Below are positions 46,091-57,373 of a stretch of DNA of 64,000 nt, piece by piece. The notes beneath the pieces were generated by a model. That model was not told the origin of the DNA. It saw only the letters and a list, made by a program, of their open reading frames with translations, and did not search any database. Numbering within the stretch: the stretch's first letter is position 1; the number at the start of each line of letters is the position of its first letter. The stretch is taken from positions 14,316,442 to 14,380,441 of the forward strand of contig NC_064045.1 in the NCBI RefSeq assembly GCF_932526225.1, written 5' to 3'. Position numbers and translations under genes: made by a program. Source of the DNA: Nematostella vectensis (Eukaryota; Cnidaria; Anthozoa; Actiniaria; Edwardsiidae).

Positions 46091-47547
46091 GGGGAGGAGG
46101 GTTCAATGCTACAGGTTTGGAAACTACCTCTTTGATCAAACTTTAGGTTTTAAAGCCCCATTGGCAACCAAAGCGATTGTTGTTGTTTTAAATTTGCGCC
46201 ATTGTCTTGCGAGCGATTTGAATGGAGGACTATAATACGCATAATTATTCACTACCGACACTAGAGGTGGTGTTTTATCATGTTTTCGCCGGTGAAGAAA
46301 GCCACAGTTTTTAGGAAGACAAGAACATATAACGTAACAAAGAAACGACCAAGCAATGCGTGCTTCAGGATAAGGATAATTGACAAATAAAGATTGATGT
46401 CATCGGGAAAGATGTTGATTTATTCCACGCGGTCACTCAAACTTGAAACTATTCTTTGTTTATCACTAATAAGTACTATAACCTGTAATTATAACTCTAG
46501 GTGAATAACCATAAAGCGAGAAGTCGAGGAGAATATATGCCGAACACATAGAAAGTATATATTTCGCTGCTATGATTTGCAATAAATTCGGGCAAATTCT
46601 ACTTACGGCAAAACTTCTACATATTGTTTGTTCCTCTTTGCATTTTCAGGGTTGCATCGAGGCTCACCTTTAAATCGAATCTGCCATTTTATATTCCCTC
46701 TATATCTAAATAAGTGGCTGCGAGTCTGAAAAACTTTGACTTCCAGGAAAACTAAACCCAAATTCCTTGTAGTCGTCCCCAAAGGGAGAGGCCACCAAAG
46801 GGTATGGGAGAGGCAAGGGGATGGAAGGAAGAAGCAAAGAAAGGGAGAGACAAGGAAAGGGGATGGAAAGGAGAGGCCACGAAAGAGGATGAAAGGAAGA
46901 TGCCACGAAAGAGGATGAAAGGGAGAGGCCACGAAAGAGGATGAAAGGGAGAGGCCACGAAAGAGGATGAAAGGGAGAGGCCACACAAGGGGATGAAAGG
47001 GAGAGGCCACGAAAGGGGATGGGGGAGGCAAGGCAAGGGGATGAAAGGGAGAGGCCACGAAAGGGAATGGGAGAGGGAAAGGGTGAGATGTGAGGTACGT
47101 TTTATCCCTTTCCTAATCAGAAAGGCTGCGAAGGAGTACAAAATTATCAAAGGCTTTAAAATGCCCGCGCTTTTTTATGAGGATCCATTTCTACATTTAG
47201 ACGTTATTCTTTTGTTACTTATTATTTTACATTTTATTGAAGTTAAAGACTTTTCTGAAAAAAAAATATTTACAATAAAAATATCACCTGTCTTGGATTA
47301 GCTTTTCTATGAATATTTATAAATGATATTGAAAAAGCTTCCCTGAATTTCGATTGCATTACTTCTGAGAGTACATTCTACTCGTGTAGTCTATATATCA
47401 TTATCAGCACTCATACGTATTGTAAGTAATTCTAATTCGCAAAATACGTTAATAAAAATGCCAATTTTAAAATTCTTATCTTTGTTGTGTCTCTTACGAT
47501 ACGTAGTGTAAGAAATTACACTCTGCGAACTATGTTAATAAAAAATG

Positions 47548-47592
<45 letters not shown>

Positions 47593-47750
47593 TATAAAAT
47601 TATAATATTTGTCGATGTCTCTTCGTTTTTTAGGCTACTCCGTACGTCGGTGTTTATGTTGTTATGTCATAACAACAACGAGACAACACTTGGTCACGCC
47701 ACAGTGAGACGAGGCGTGACGACAAAAGTAATGTCACGCAAGTAACGTAA
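46013..47750. other. Convergent intergenic region with poly-G, 26-bp minisatellite and (TA)n
   Basis: Lies between the ends of ABCA3 (plus) and the dioxygenase (minus). It contains a long G run near 46074-46094, the ABCA3 poly(A) hexamer at 46386-46391, a 26-bp purine-rich minisatellite at about 46780-47075 (unit AAAGAGGATGAAAGGGAGAG GCCACG), and a (TA)n microsatellite at about 47546-47588. No gene was recognised. Confidence 0.75.
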
Positions 47751-50700
47751 CTAATTAGCCAATAGGAAAGCCAGAATCTTTCTGTCACCTTGGAAACTAA
47801 GTCTCCCATGCTGCACCGCCATGTTGTCCACAACCAACACATCAGATGTCTTCCACTGAAATCCCACAGTGCTCTGCCAGTAGCATGCCCGGATGTGCTG
47901 GATGACTTCTGGTTCAATGTCACTTCCGTCTCCATACTGTGCATTCCAGACGTACACTGTATGCATCTTGTCGTAACCGGGGAACATGGGGGACTCCAGG
48001 AGGCCGGAGATGTGGCTGATGTGGACTGAGTTAAACCAAATGCTTTCTCCGGTTTCAGGGTGAGGAATGAAGGCGGGGAGCGTGTTCCAGAACGTCAGCG
48101 TGTCACGTGACTTGTGCCAGCAGTACTCGTAGCCGCCTCGCGTCAGAAACTCTTCTGCTTCCTGTCGATTGAAAATGTCTTATTATTTAAAGGTAGCGGG
48201 TAGCGCTATTAATGATGTACACACAAATTAAGTCAATATCAACATCTGGATAAAGTCTCCTCAAATGACCATGTTATCTCCTGTATAGTTTTACATATCT
48301 TGGCATCAACATACAATACATAAAGAAAAACATTCACATCCAAGTCTTACAAACCAACGCCTGCCATCTATTTACCCGCCGCCTGCTAAATGCTCCACGC
48401 TTTCTTGTCCATTCTTTGACTGTCCATACACCCAGCACCATCCTCCTTTTACTATCATCTCCCTTCCCTCGACATCACCTTCCTCACTTTTTGTCCTTTG
48501 TCTTGACTGTCCATATCCATACACTCCCCCGTCCTCCTTCTGCCATCATCTCCCTGCACTCGCCGTCACCCTCCTCACTTTTTGTCCTTTGTCTTGACTT
48601 TCCATATCCATACACTCCCCCTTCCTCCTTCTTCCATCATCTCCCTGCACTCGCCATCACCCTCCTCACTTTTTGTCCTTTGTCTTGACTGTCCATATCC
48701 ATACACTCCCCCTTCCTCCTTCTGCCATCATCTCCCTGCACTCGCCGTCGCCCTCCTCACTTTTTGTCCTTTATCTTGACTGTCCATATCCATACACTCC
48801 CCCTTCCTCCTTCTGCCATCATCTCCCTGCACTCGCCATCACCCTCCTCACTTTTTGTCCTTTATCTTGACTGTCCATATCCATACACTCCCCCTTCCTC
48901 CTTTTACCATCATCTCCCTGCACTCGCCATCACCCTCCTCACTTTTTGTCCTTTATATTGACTGCCCATATCCATACACTTCCCCTTCCTCCTTCTGCCA
49001 TCATCCCCCTGCACTCGCCATCTCTACCCTCCACACCTTCTTGTCCTTTGTCTTGAGTGTCTGTTGCCAGGATACGTAGTTGGTCACGCTCTCATCCGGG
49101 AGCTTATGAATGTAGCGGATGTGCTTTTCCTTTAGTTTTTGGATGAGTTGTGGGTCGAGTCGGGATGTGAATTCCTTATTATCACTGATAACCGTCAATC
49201 CACCACACCCTTCGGCCGGCTCTTGCACGCAGAAAAACACCAGCTAAACGAAAAACATGATAATGAAAATGTAAGTTGTGTGTGACAAAATCAAATTTTG
49301 TATTTATTTTTATCTATTTATTTATTTTTCCATAATGGCTGGGAACGAGCACACCCTCCCCCTCCCTCCTCGATGACGCTTAGCTGGGACAGACAAGCCA
49401 AGAGAAAAATTGATAATACTAATGGGTTGGCTCCCCGTTATTTGCAAGGCCTTTTCACACCTTTTCAAAGCTGATATTTCTTAAAAGAGACAAAAAAGGC
49501 TGACCATACCAAGGTCACACACCAAATACCATAAAAAATCCTTATGCTACTGGAGTGGTGGCTGTGAACAATCTGCCATCCTCTTTTGCGCAGCGCTCTT
49601 TCGTTGTCGGACAGCCCCTCGCACGACAAATATGTTACACTGTAACATGTTATTGTATACATATATTTATGCACATTACTTACTGGTATTTTTACTTGTC
49701 GAAATAAAGTGTATAGCCTTTCGTGTGTATGTCGGTACCTTTCGTGGGTGTGTCGGTACCTTTCGTGGGTGCGTCGGTACCTTTCGTGGGTGCGTCGGTA
49801 CCTTTCGTGGGTGTGTCGGTACCTTTCGTGGGTGTGTCGTTGCCTTTCGCGAGAATGTCAATTGCTGTACTGTATGCTTGGGTGCGTCGGTACCTTTCGT
49901 GGGTGTGTCGGTATCTTTCATGGGTGTTTCGGTAGCTTTCGTTGGTATGCCGGTACCTTTCGTGGGTGAGTCGGTACGTTTCGTGGGTATGTCGGTACCT
50001 TTCGTGGGTATGTCGGTACGTTTCGTCGGTATGTCGGTACCTTACGTGGGTGCGTCGGTACGTTTCGTGGGTATGTCGGTACCTTTCGTGGGTATGTTGG
50101 TACGTTTCATGGGTATGTCGGTACCCTTCGTGGGTGTGTCGGTACCTTTCGCGAGAATGTCAATTACTGTACTGTATGCGTGGATGCGTCGGTAGCTTTC
50201 GTGGGTATGTCGGTGGCTTTCGTGGGTATGTCGGTAGCTTTCGTGGGTGCGTCGGTACCTTTTGTGGGTGCGTCGGTACATTTTGTAGTATAGGTTTACC
50301 TTTCGTAGGTATGTCGGTACCTTTCGTGGACGTATGGTTACCTTTCGTGGGTATGTCGGTAGATAGCCCAGCTCATGGTGAAGTTCGATTGTAAATTCGG
50401 GCGGCTCATTACTGGCTGTGTACACCGAAGCTGCGGCGTCATGGAGGCTCCGGTCCGCAGCGCCTCCCCCCGGATACTTCATGGCCTCATAACCAAGAGA
50501 TAAAGCAAAATCGCTCACATCAGACGACTCCCTCAGGGGGAGACCGCGTAACAAGATGGCGCCGTAACGAGGCAGGTTTTCGTCGATAAATTGTCGGGAT
50601 TGGCTCGCCCACTGCTCGATAGAAAAGGACGGGTCTGGGTAAGCTTGGACTGCGAACGGAAAACCCTCTCGCGGCTTACGAAGAAGCTTAGGGAATCCTG

Positions 50701-53700
50701 GTCCCTGGGGAGAACAAAGAGAAAAGTAAATTGATGAAAAAACATAATTTATGAAGAAGGAATGATTGCTGTTTCGATACCGAACTACACAAATTCTAGT
50801 CTCCTTCGCAGCCCCCAGCGGTCGGAGTCACACAGCGCTGTGTAGGAGACTACACAAATTCTGATGGGCGGAAATATTTTTTTTCTTTCATTCGCGTTAA
50901 GCCAAAACAAAATATTTGAATTCACTTGCTAATCAGCCGTAGCAAAGATATTTCTGTGAGCCTCAGATTTTAGAAACAACCGAGCTTTGAAGGGTCTTGG
51001 TATAGGATTGCTCGCATTCTGTTTGGCTAAATCCAAGTCGTGGTGATATGATCTCGATTAGCTAAATCCAAGTCGTGGTGATATGATCTCGATTGGCTAA
51101 CTTCCCGAAACTTGTCCTGGCACCGACCCATCGTAACACCTGTGGTTCTGTAGAAAACTATGGGAATATAAAGAGGCTCATAGACATGCAAATCTGGATT
51201 TTTTCTTTCATTTTTTTTCAGGGGTAAAGGGGAGTCCGTGCACGATTCACAGAGTTTTAAAAATTGGAAATCCTTTTTCACGAGTTTTAAAAATTGGAAA
51301 TCCTTTTTCACGAGTTTAAAAAATTGGAAATCCTTTTTCACGAGTTTTAAAAATTGGAAATCCTTTTTCACGAGTTTTAAAAATTGGAAATCCTTTTTCA
51401 CGAGTTTTAAAAATTGGAAATCCTTTTTCACGAGTTTTAAAAATTGGAAATCCTTTTTCACGAGTTTTAAAAATTGGAAATCCTTTTTCACGAGTTTTAA
51501 AAATTGGAAATCCTTTTTCACGAGTTTTAAAAATTGGAAATCCTTTTTCACGAGTTTTAAAAATTGGAAATCCTTTTTCACGAGTTTTAAAAATTGGAAA
51601 TCCTTTTTCACGAGTTTTAAAAATTGGAAATCCTTTTTCACGAGTTTTAAAAATTGGAAATCCTTTTTCACGAGTTTTAAAAATTGGAAATCCTTTTTCA
51701 CGAAATGTAAAAATTGGAAATCTTTTTTCACGAGTTTTAAAAATTGGAAATCCTTTTTCACGAGTTTTAAAAATTGGAAATCCTTTTTCACGAGTTTTAA
51801 AAATTGGAAATCCTTTTTCACGAGTTTTAAAAATTGGAAATCCTTTTTCACGAGTTTTAAAAATTGGAAATCCTTTTTCACGAGTTTTGAAAATTGGAAA
51901 TCCTTTTTCACGAGTTTTAAAAATTGGAAATCCTTTTTCACGAGTTTTAAAAATTGGAAATCCTTTTTCACGAGTTTTAAAAATTGGAAATCCTTTTTCA
52001 CGAGTTTTAAAAATTGGAAATCCTTTTTCACGAGTTTTAAAAATTGGAAATCCTTTTTCACGAGTTTTAAAAATTGGAAATCCTTTTTCACGAGTTTTAA
52101 AAATTGGAAATCCTTTTTCACGAGTTTAAAAAATTGGAAATCCTTTTTCACGAGTTTTAAAAATTGGAAATCCTTTTTCACGAGTTTTAAAAATTGGAAA
52201 TCCTTTTTCACGAGTTTTAAAAATTGGAAATCCTTTTTCACGAGTTTTAAAAATTGGAAATCCTTTTTCACAAGTTTTAAAAATTGGAAATCCTTTTTCA
52301 CGAGTTTTAAAAATTGGAAATCCTTTTTCACGAGTTTTAAAAATTGGAAATCCTTTTTCACGAGTTTTAAAAATTGGAAATCCTTTTTCACGAGTTTTAA
52401 AAATTGGAAATCCTTTTTCACGAGTTTTAAAAATTGGAAATCCTTTTTCACGAGTTTTAAAAATTGGAAATCCTTTTTCACGAGTTTTAAAAATTGGAAA
52501 TCCTTTTTCACGAGTTTTAAAAATTGGAAATCCTTTTTCACGAGTTTTAAAAATTGGAAATCCTTTTTCACGAGTTTTAAAAATTGGAAATCCTTTTTCA
52601 CGAGTTTTAAAAATTGGAAATCCTTTTTCACGAGTTTTAAAAATTGGAAATCCTTTTTCACGAGTTTTAAAAATTGGAAATCCTTTTTCACGAGTTTTAA
52701 AAATTGGAAATCCTTTTTCACGAGTTTTAAAAATTGGAAATCCTTTTTCACGAGTTTTAAAAATTGGAAATCCTTTTTCACGAGTTTTAAAAATTGGAAA
52801 TCCTTTTTCACGAGTTTTAAAAATTGGAAATCCTTTTTCACGAGTTTTAAAAATTGGAAATCCTTTTTCACGAGTTTTAAAAATTGGAAATCCTTTTTCA
52901 CGAGTTTTAAAAATTGGAAATCCTTTTTCACGAGTTTTAAAAATTGGAAATCCTTTTTCACGAGTTTTAAAAATTGGAAATCCTTTTTCACGAGTTTTAA
53001 AAATTGGAAATCCTTTTTCACGAGTTTTAAAAATTGGAAATCCTTTTTCACGAGTTTAAAAAATTGGAAATCCTTTTTCACGAGTTTTAAAAATTGGAAA
53101 TCCTTTTTCACGAGTTTAAAAAATTGGAAATCCTTTTTCACGAGTTTTAAAAATTGGAAATCCTTTTTCACGAGTTTTAAAAATTGGAAATCCTTTTTCA
53201 CGAGTTTTAAAAATTGGAAATCCTTTTTCACGAGTTTAAAAAATTGGAAATCCTTTTTCACGAGTTTTAAAAATTGGAAATCCTTTTTCACGAGTTTAAA
53301 AAATTGGAAATCCTTTTTCACGAGTTTAAAAAATTGGAAATCCTTTTTCACGAGTTTTAAAAATTGGAAATCCTTTTTCACGAGTTTTAAAAATTGGAAA
53401 TCCTTTTTCACGAGTTTTAAAAATTGGAAATCCTTTTTCACGAGTTTTAAAAATTGGAAATCCTTTTTCACGAGTTTTAAAAATTGGAAATCTTTTTTCA
53501 CGAGTTTAAAAAATTGGAAATCCTTTTTCACGAGTTTTAAAAATTGGAAATCCTTTTTCACGAGTTTTAAAAATTGGAAATCCTTTTTCACGAGTTTTAA
53601 AAATTGGAAATCCTTTTTCACGAGTTTTAAAAATTGGAAATCCTTTTTCACGAGTTTTAAAAATTGGAAATCCTTTTTCACGAGTTTTAAAAATTGGAAA

Positions 53701-54528
53701 TCCTTTTTCACGAGTTTTAAAAATTGGAAATCCTTTTTCACGAGTTTAAAAAATTGGAAATCCTTTTTCACGAGTTTTAAAAATTGGAAATCCTTTTTCA
53801 CGAGTTTTAAAAATTGGAAATCCTTTTTCACGTTGACGACAAGGATCAATCTTTACTCGGAAATCACGATTTTTAAATAGAATAGATCACGATTTACGAT
53901 GTTTAATGAGCATAGATCACGATTCACGCTGATCAAATTTCGCCATTCACGAATCACGGCAAAGGTAGCATTCAGAGATCATGGTTTTCAATTTGTCCTT
54001 TTCACGATTCACGATAAACAAAAAAGGCCGTTCACGGATCACGAAAATAACCCTTACTGCCCCTGATTTTTGTTATGGTTTTGGCTTATGTACATGATAT
54101 CGGTGGTGCACTTCGGGTTGAAGCACATAAGTTCTCTCTTTGCAACCGTATTTGTAATAAATGTATAAATAGATGTATCTATTGCCAAATAAATACAAAA
54201 AGCCCAAATTGTCGTGATCGTGAACCAGAAGAATAAATACAATACACCAAAAAACTGTTATTTGACTCTGCAGAGTTTTTGGTGTATTGTATAGCCAATA
54301 TAAGATACCGACCTTTGAGCCGGGTAAGAACTGGCGCCCTGCAATCATGTAGTCCGTCTTTGGAGATATTTGTTTGGGCGATAGAGCTCTAAACATATCA
54401 AAGTCCTTATCGACCATGGGGTACTCAGACCCAAACAGGCGGGCGGCTAGAGCACAGGGTACCCGTTTTGAGAGCACTGAGCCTGGACTCCATGCTTTAA
54501 AGACAACTGCAGATCGAGTAGCAAACAT
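47751..54528 (-). CDS. Fe(II)/2-oxoglutarate dioxygenase, TauD/clavaminate-synthase-like
   Basis: Four exons on minus: 54528-54313, 50704-50342, 49243-49037, 48161-47751; all phase 0, 398 aa. The N-terminus (MFATRSAVVFKAWSPGSVLS) looks like a mitochondrial presequence. The TauD/TfdA fold is marked by YGAILLRGLPL, the metal motif LHHELGY (H181, E183) followed by the expected FFCVQEPAEGCGGLTVISD strand, NYVSWQ, and the distal VDNMAVQHGRLSF with H380 plus R389 in the 2-oxoglutarate-binding position. The family hydroxylates small substrates using O2 and 2-oxoglutarate. It resembles plant and animal clavaminate synthase-like proteins; the substrate is unknown. Introns 2 and 3 each begin with arrays derived from the exon end, and intron 1 holds a 2.6-kb satellite. 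Confidence 0.9.
48420..49036 (-). repeat. 91-bp array of dioxygenase exon 3 end plus donor region
   Basis: On minus, exon 3 ends CTCAAGACAAAGGACAAGAA G|GTGTGGAGGGTAGAGATGGC. Six downstream copies, spaced exactly 91 bp, read CAAGACAAAGGACAAAAAGT GAGGAGGGTGATGGCGAGTG. The duplicated unit therefore includes about 20 nt of exon and the donor position, though the decoys have lost the G before GTGAGG. Confidence 0.93.
49715..50341 (-). repeat. 21-bp array of dioxygenase exon 2 end plus donor
   Basis: On minus, exon 2 ends CTACCGACATACCCACGAAA G|GTAACC. Some 27 copies of the 21-bp unit (CGAAAGGTACCGACATACCC A) follow, interrupted by two short spacers (near 49850-49885 and 50150-50190). Each unit keeps AAAG|GTACC. 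Since 21 is a multiple of three, the frame stays open through much of the array, as PTYPRKV-like heptads. Confidence 0.95.
51249..53832. repeat. 30-bp satellite, ~86 near-identical units
   Basis: Unit GAGTTTTAAAAATTGGAAAT CCTTTTTCAC, repeated in strict register for 2.58 kb inside intron 1 of the dioxygenase gene. Variants are few: a T-to-A change in the T run, one GAAATGT unit, one GTTTTGA unit. The flanks carry CACGATTCACAG-like words related to the unit's CACGA edge. Frames of 880 and 940 codons on the two strands follow from the 30-bp period and are not proteins. Confidence 0.98.
53833..54060. repeat. Degenerate CACGATTCACG-rich flank of the 30-bp satellite
   Basis: Irregular repeats of GATCACGATTCACG-type words run from the satellite end to about 54050. 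CAGGGGTAAAGG (51216) and CCTTACTGCCCCTG (54053) are near inverted, suggesting that satellite and flank together form one inserted element. Confidence 0.5.
54190..54290. repeat. Dispersed repeat, copy in dioxygenase intron 1
   Basis: Shares about 85 bp with 41010-41210 (AAAAAGCCCAAATTGTCGTG, ACCAGAAGAATAAATACAAT, ACACCAAAAAACTG). Confidence 0.82.
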
Positions 54529-55082
54529 CCTGTAAAAAAGGCCTATATTAAAAGGCGTGTAAGAGTCGCACCGTTATGGTTCTTTTGAGGTTCGAGATTC
54601 CACAGTAGACGGGTTTTCGAACCACCCATTAATTCAAGTCCGTCCGTAAAAATATGCCGTCTCTCTAGTGATAGGTTGTAGCCCGGTGACAGGCTGTTCG
54701 AGTATATACCGGATTTTTCCTCTCCTAGTTTTGAAAAGTAGAAAAGATGATAAAACACTATGTGATGTGATTAATATCGCGCTAATAAAAATAGTTATGC
54801 AGTGGCTATATGCCAGACAGTTTTCAATTTCTTTAAAATACCGCCTAGTAAATTGTCGATATTCCGTTGAGATCAAGGTATTCTATACAGTATTTGTTTA
54901 GAAAGGCCAAGCGAATCTGAAATGAGCTTTTTTTTGTCGGAATTGAATGTTTGAATTGCTTGTATACACCATAACCACCTTTCCCGACCGTGGGTTATTG
55001 AAGCAGATAAAATTCAAGTGTCATTGAAATAACGATTTTATGGTGTATACAAGCACGAAAATAACATTCAATTTCGACACCG
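54529..55082. other. Gene-free flank upstream of the dioxygenase
   Basis: Presumed promoter side of the dioxygenase gene. 54903-54945 is an inverted copy of the TTCAATTCCGACAACAAAGT-type block at 56110-56340. No gene was recognised. Confidence 0.45.
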
Positions 55083-56109
55083 CGGTGATCCTAGATACTA
55101 ATCCCTCAGATTCTAATTAGATACTAACCGGAAATTAAAAACGGTCAGGGGGGATACTTCATAAAAAAAAAATATTAAAAATAGCTATTTACCGAGTAAA
55201 ATCAGCTAGAATCGATAGAAAGGCGTTATAATTATTGTTTTTTTAAATTATTAAAGCAAATTCATTAATTTGTGTGGATCCTAGACTAATTTCTGATTAG
55301 AATATTTTGTCTGGTTTCAGGCTTAGGCGCTTGCAAATTTCTATGCAATACACAAGGGAATAGCTATAATATATAATTCTGGAACGTTTCTATACCGATT
55401 TAGCGCTAAGTTATTGCTAATTTTTTAAACAGCAAACGTTTACTTTTGTTCCCTTTTTGGCGCCGACATAATGAATGTTGTCGACGTTGAAGACCACCCA
55501 AGTTGAAGTTACGCTTGATTGGATCATCCGCTTGGAAGTCACGCTAGCTACATCAACTACGCTACATCGCAACAATTATGAAGAGTTAAATATAAACTAG
55601 GCTCGAATTGACCGGGAAAACATCAAATCATCCGAAAGACAGGGTTTTTTTTTTTTTCCTTTTGAGATCTGCATAATTTTTTGAAACAGTTTCTTATCTG
55701 TTCAAACAAATAAACAAAAAACAAAAACAAAAAAAGAAAGAAAGAGAAAAATGTTCCTACCCAGCTGCTATTAATACGAACAAATCCAAATTCGCTCCCC
55801 GTACTTTTTATCCAGTTGTATTAAACTATGTGTTTTTGTAGGATCGCTTTTTTAATTTTTCACGCTAGTGATGACGGAAATAGAGATTTAGCCTAGACCC
55901 GCTAAATAGCGGGAAAATCGCTGTTAAGTAAACGTAAATAAATATGTTGACGTATTTCCAGCCGTACTCTCTAATTCTATGCAGAAACTAGGTTATTTTT
56001 AATATTTTTTGTTATCAACAATTACCCCCCTGCTATTAGTTTCTGTTTAGTATCTGACTAGTTTCTGATTAGTATCTAAGATCCAGAAATTTTAGTATCT
56101 AGGATCACC
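55083..56109. mobile_element. Probable non-autonomous DNA transposon with short TIRs
   Basis: CGGTGATCCTAGATACTAA at about 55083-55102 is mirrored as TTAGTATCTAGGATCACCG at about 56091-56109. Further AGATACTAA/TTAGTATCT words lie inside both ends. The ~1.03 kb interior has no recognisable transposase. The outside flanks resemble each other (AATTTCGACA on both sides). Confidence 0.65.
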
Positions 56110-56690
56110 GTTGTAATTTCGACAACAAAGCTCAATTCAGAATCGTTTGCCCCTGCTAAACAAATATAGGATATTTTATTAGGCTGACAATACTGGCTTT
56201 TTAAGTTTTTTTTTTTTTTTTTTTAATAAATTGAAAACTGTCGGGAATTTAGTCCATTGAAGACCTTTCCCGATAGTTGTAACAAATTATTTTATAGTGT
56301 ATACTTCAATTCCGACAACAAAGTTCAATTCAGATTCGCTTGCCCTTTCTCCACAAATAAACAATACTTTGAACTCACTGGTCTACCATTTACCGTGATA
56401 TTTCGTAAATTGAGGACTGCCGACATTTAGCAGCATGTTGTAGAAAAGTGCGACTCAAATTACGATAATATAGTGTACATAGACGACAGAGAACATTTGA
56501 TACCGACAACAAAACTCAATTCATATTCGCTTGCCCTTTCTCAAGAAATATACAATACTTTGATCTTACACTAGGTCGGCATTTACTGGGTTATTTGAAT
56601 AAATTGAAAACTGTCGGGCATTTTGTCGATTGAGGACATTTCCCCGACTGTCGGGCTGGGATATAGCCGCTGGGTACTAGTTATCCCCGC
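56110..56690. repeat. ~200-bp diverged tandem repeat, three copies
   Basis: The block TCCGACAACAAAGTTCAATT CAGATTCGCTTGCCC, followed by a GAAAACTGTCGGG-type block, recurs at about 56118, 56312 and 56505. Confidence 0.78.
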
Positions 56691-57373
56691 TTTAGAGCTC
56701 TCGATAGGTAAATGCTATCAGACGGCTTGTTTTGTCTATCACATACCATATACTTACGCTTGGTTTACGTGTTCACGAAAACATGCGTCACACGACATGC
56801 GTCACGCGGGCAAACGGCGGCGGATACGACGGAATTAATTAAACTGATGGTATTGGTCTTGTTTGACATGGCGTCATTCAGTAAAGATGTAATGTAACAG
56901 TTTCGGCTTTCTGTGCACTCCGAGGGATGTAATTTTCTTCGAAAATCTTTACCAAGATAACACTCTTTTTTTTATAAGAACGCCAAGCCTAAGATTTCAA
57001 TCAAGATCATACTAAAAGCAAGCGCTATCTATGCGGAGCAGTGAACCTAGAGCCGTGTGCCTGAAGACTCCACAATTCTATCGATGACATAACAACAAAC
57101 TACTGAGAAAGTTTCATTCCTTACAAAGCGGTATATCACATCCCGATGTTTCAACCTACCTTCAAATTTTTACAATTGTAAAATAAGATATTTTTTGTTT
57201 GTTTGTAGTTTTAAGTCTACAACGACCGCCAGAAGCTCTAGAAGATTATATGAGATGTGGCTACGCGAGCCTTTGTTATAGGTTCGTGCTGCGCCATAAA
57301 CTGGTCTAGCCCGTTTTCGCCCGTCAGACCAGTCCCAACTCAGTCAAACCGGTTGAGAAGTAACCCTATATAA
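56691..57373. other. No recognised feature
   Basis: Short frames only. No conserved domain, RNA gene or clear repeat was recognised in this stretch. Confidence 0.4.

Noticed and set aside
46603-47150. Minus-strand Leu/Ser/Phe-rich ORFs up to 151 codons
   Set aside because: They follow a 26-bp purine-rich minisatellite. No domain, splice context or start signal supports them.
51249-53832. CRISPR-like array (30-bp repeats)
   Set aside because: The repeats are directly adjacent with no unique spacers, and this is eukaryotic intronic DNA. It is a satellite.
51027-53880. Open frames of 940 codons (minus) and 880 codons (plus)
   Set aside because: Both arise from a 30-bp tandem repeat (ten codons per unit) with no stop in either frame. 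They lie in an intron, overlap each other completely and encode only a decapeptide repeat.
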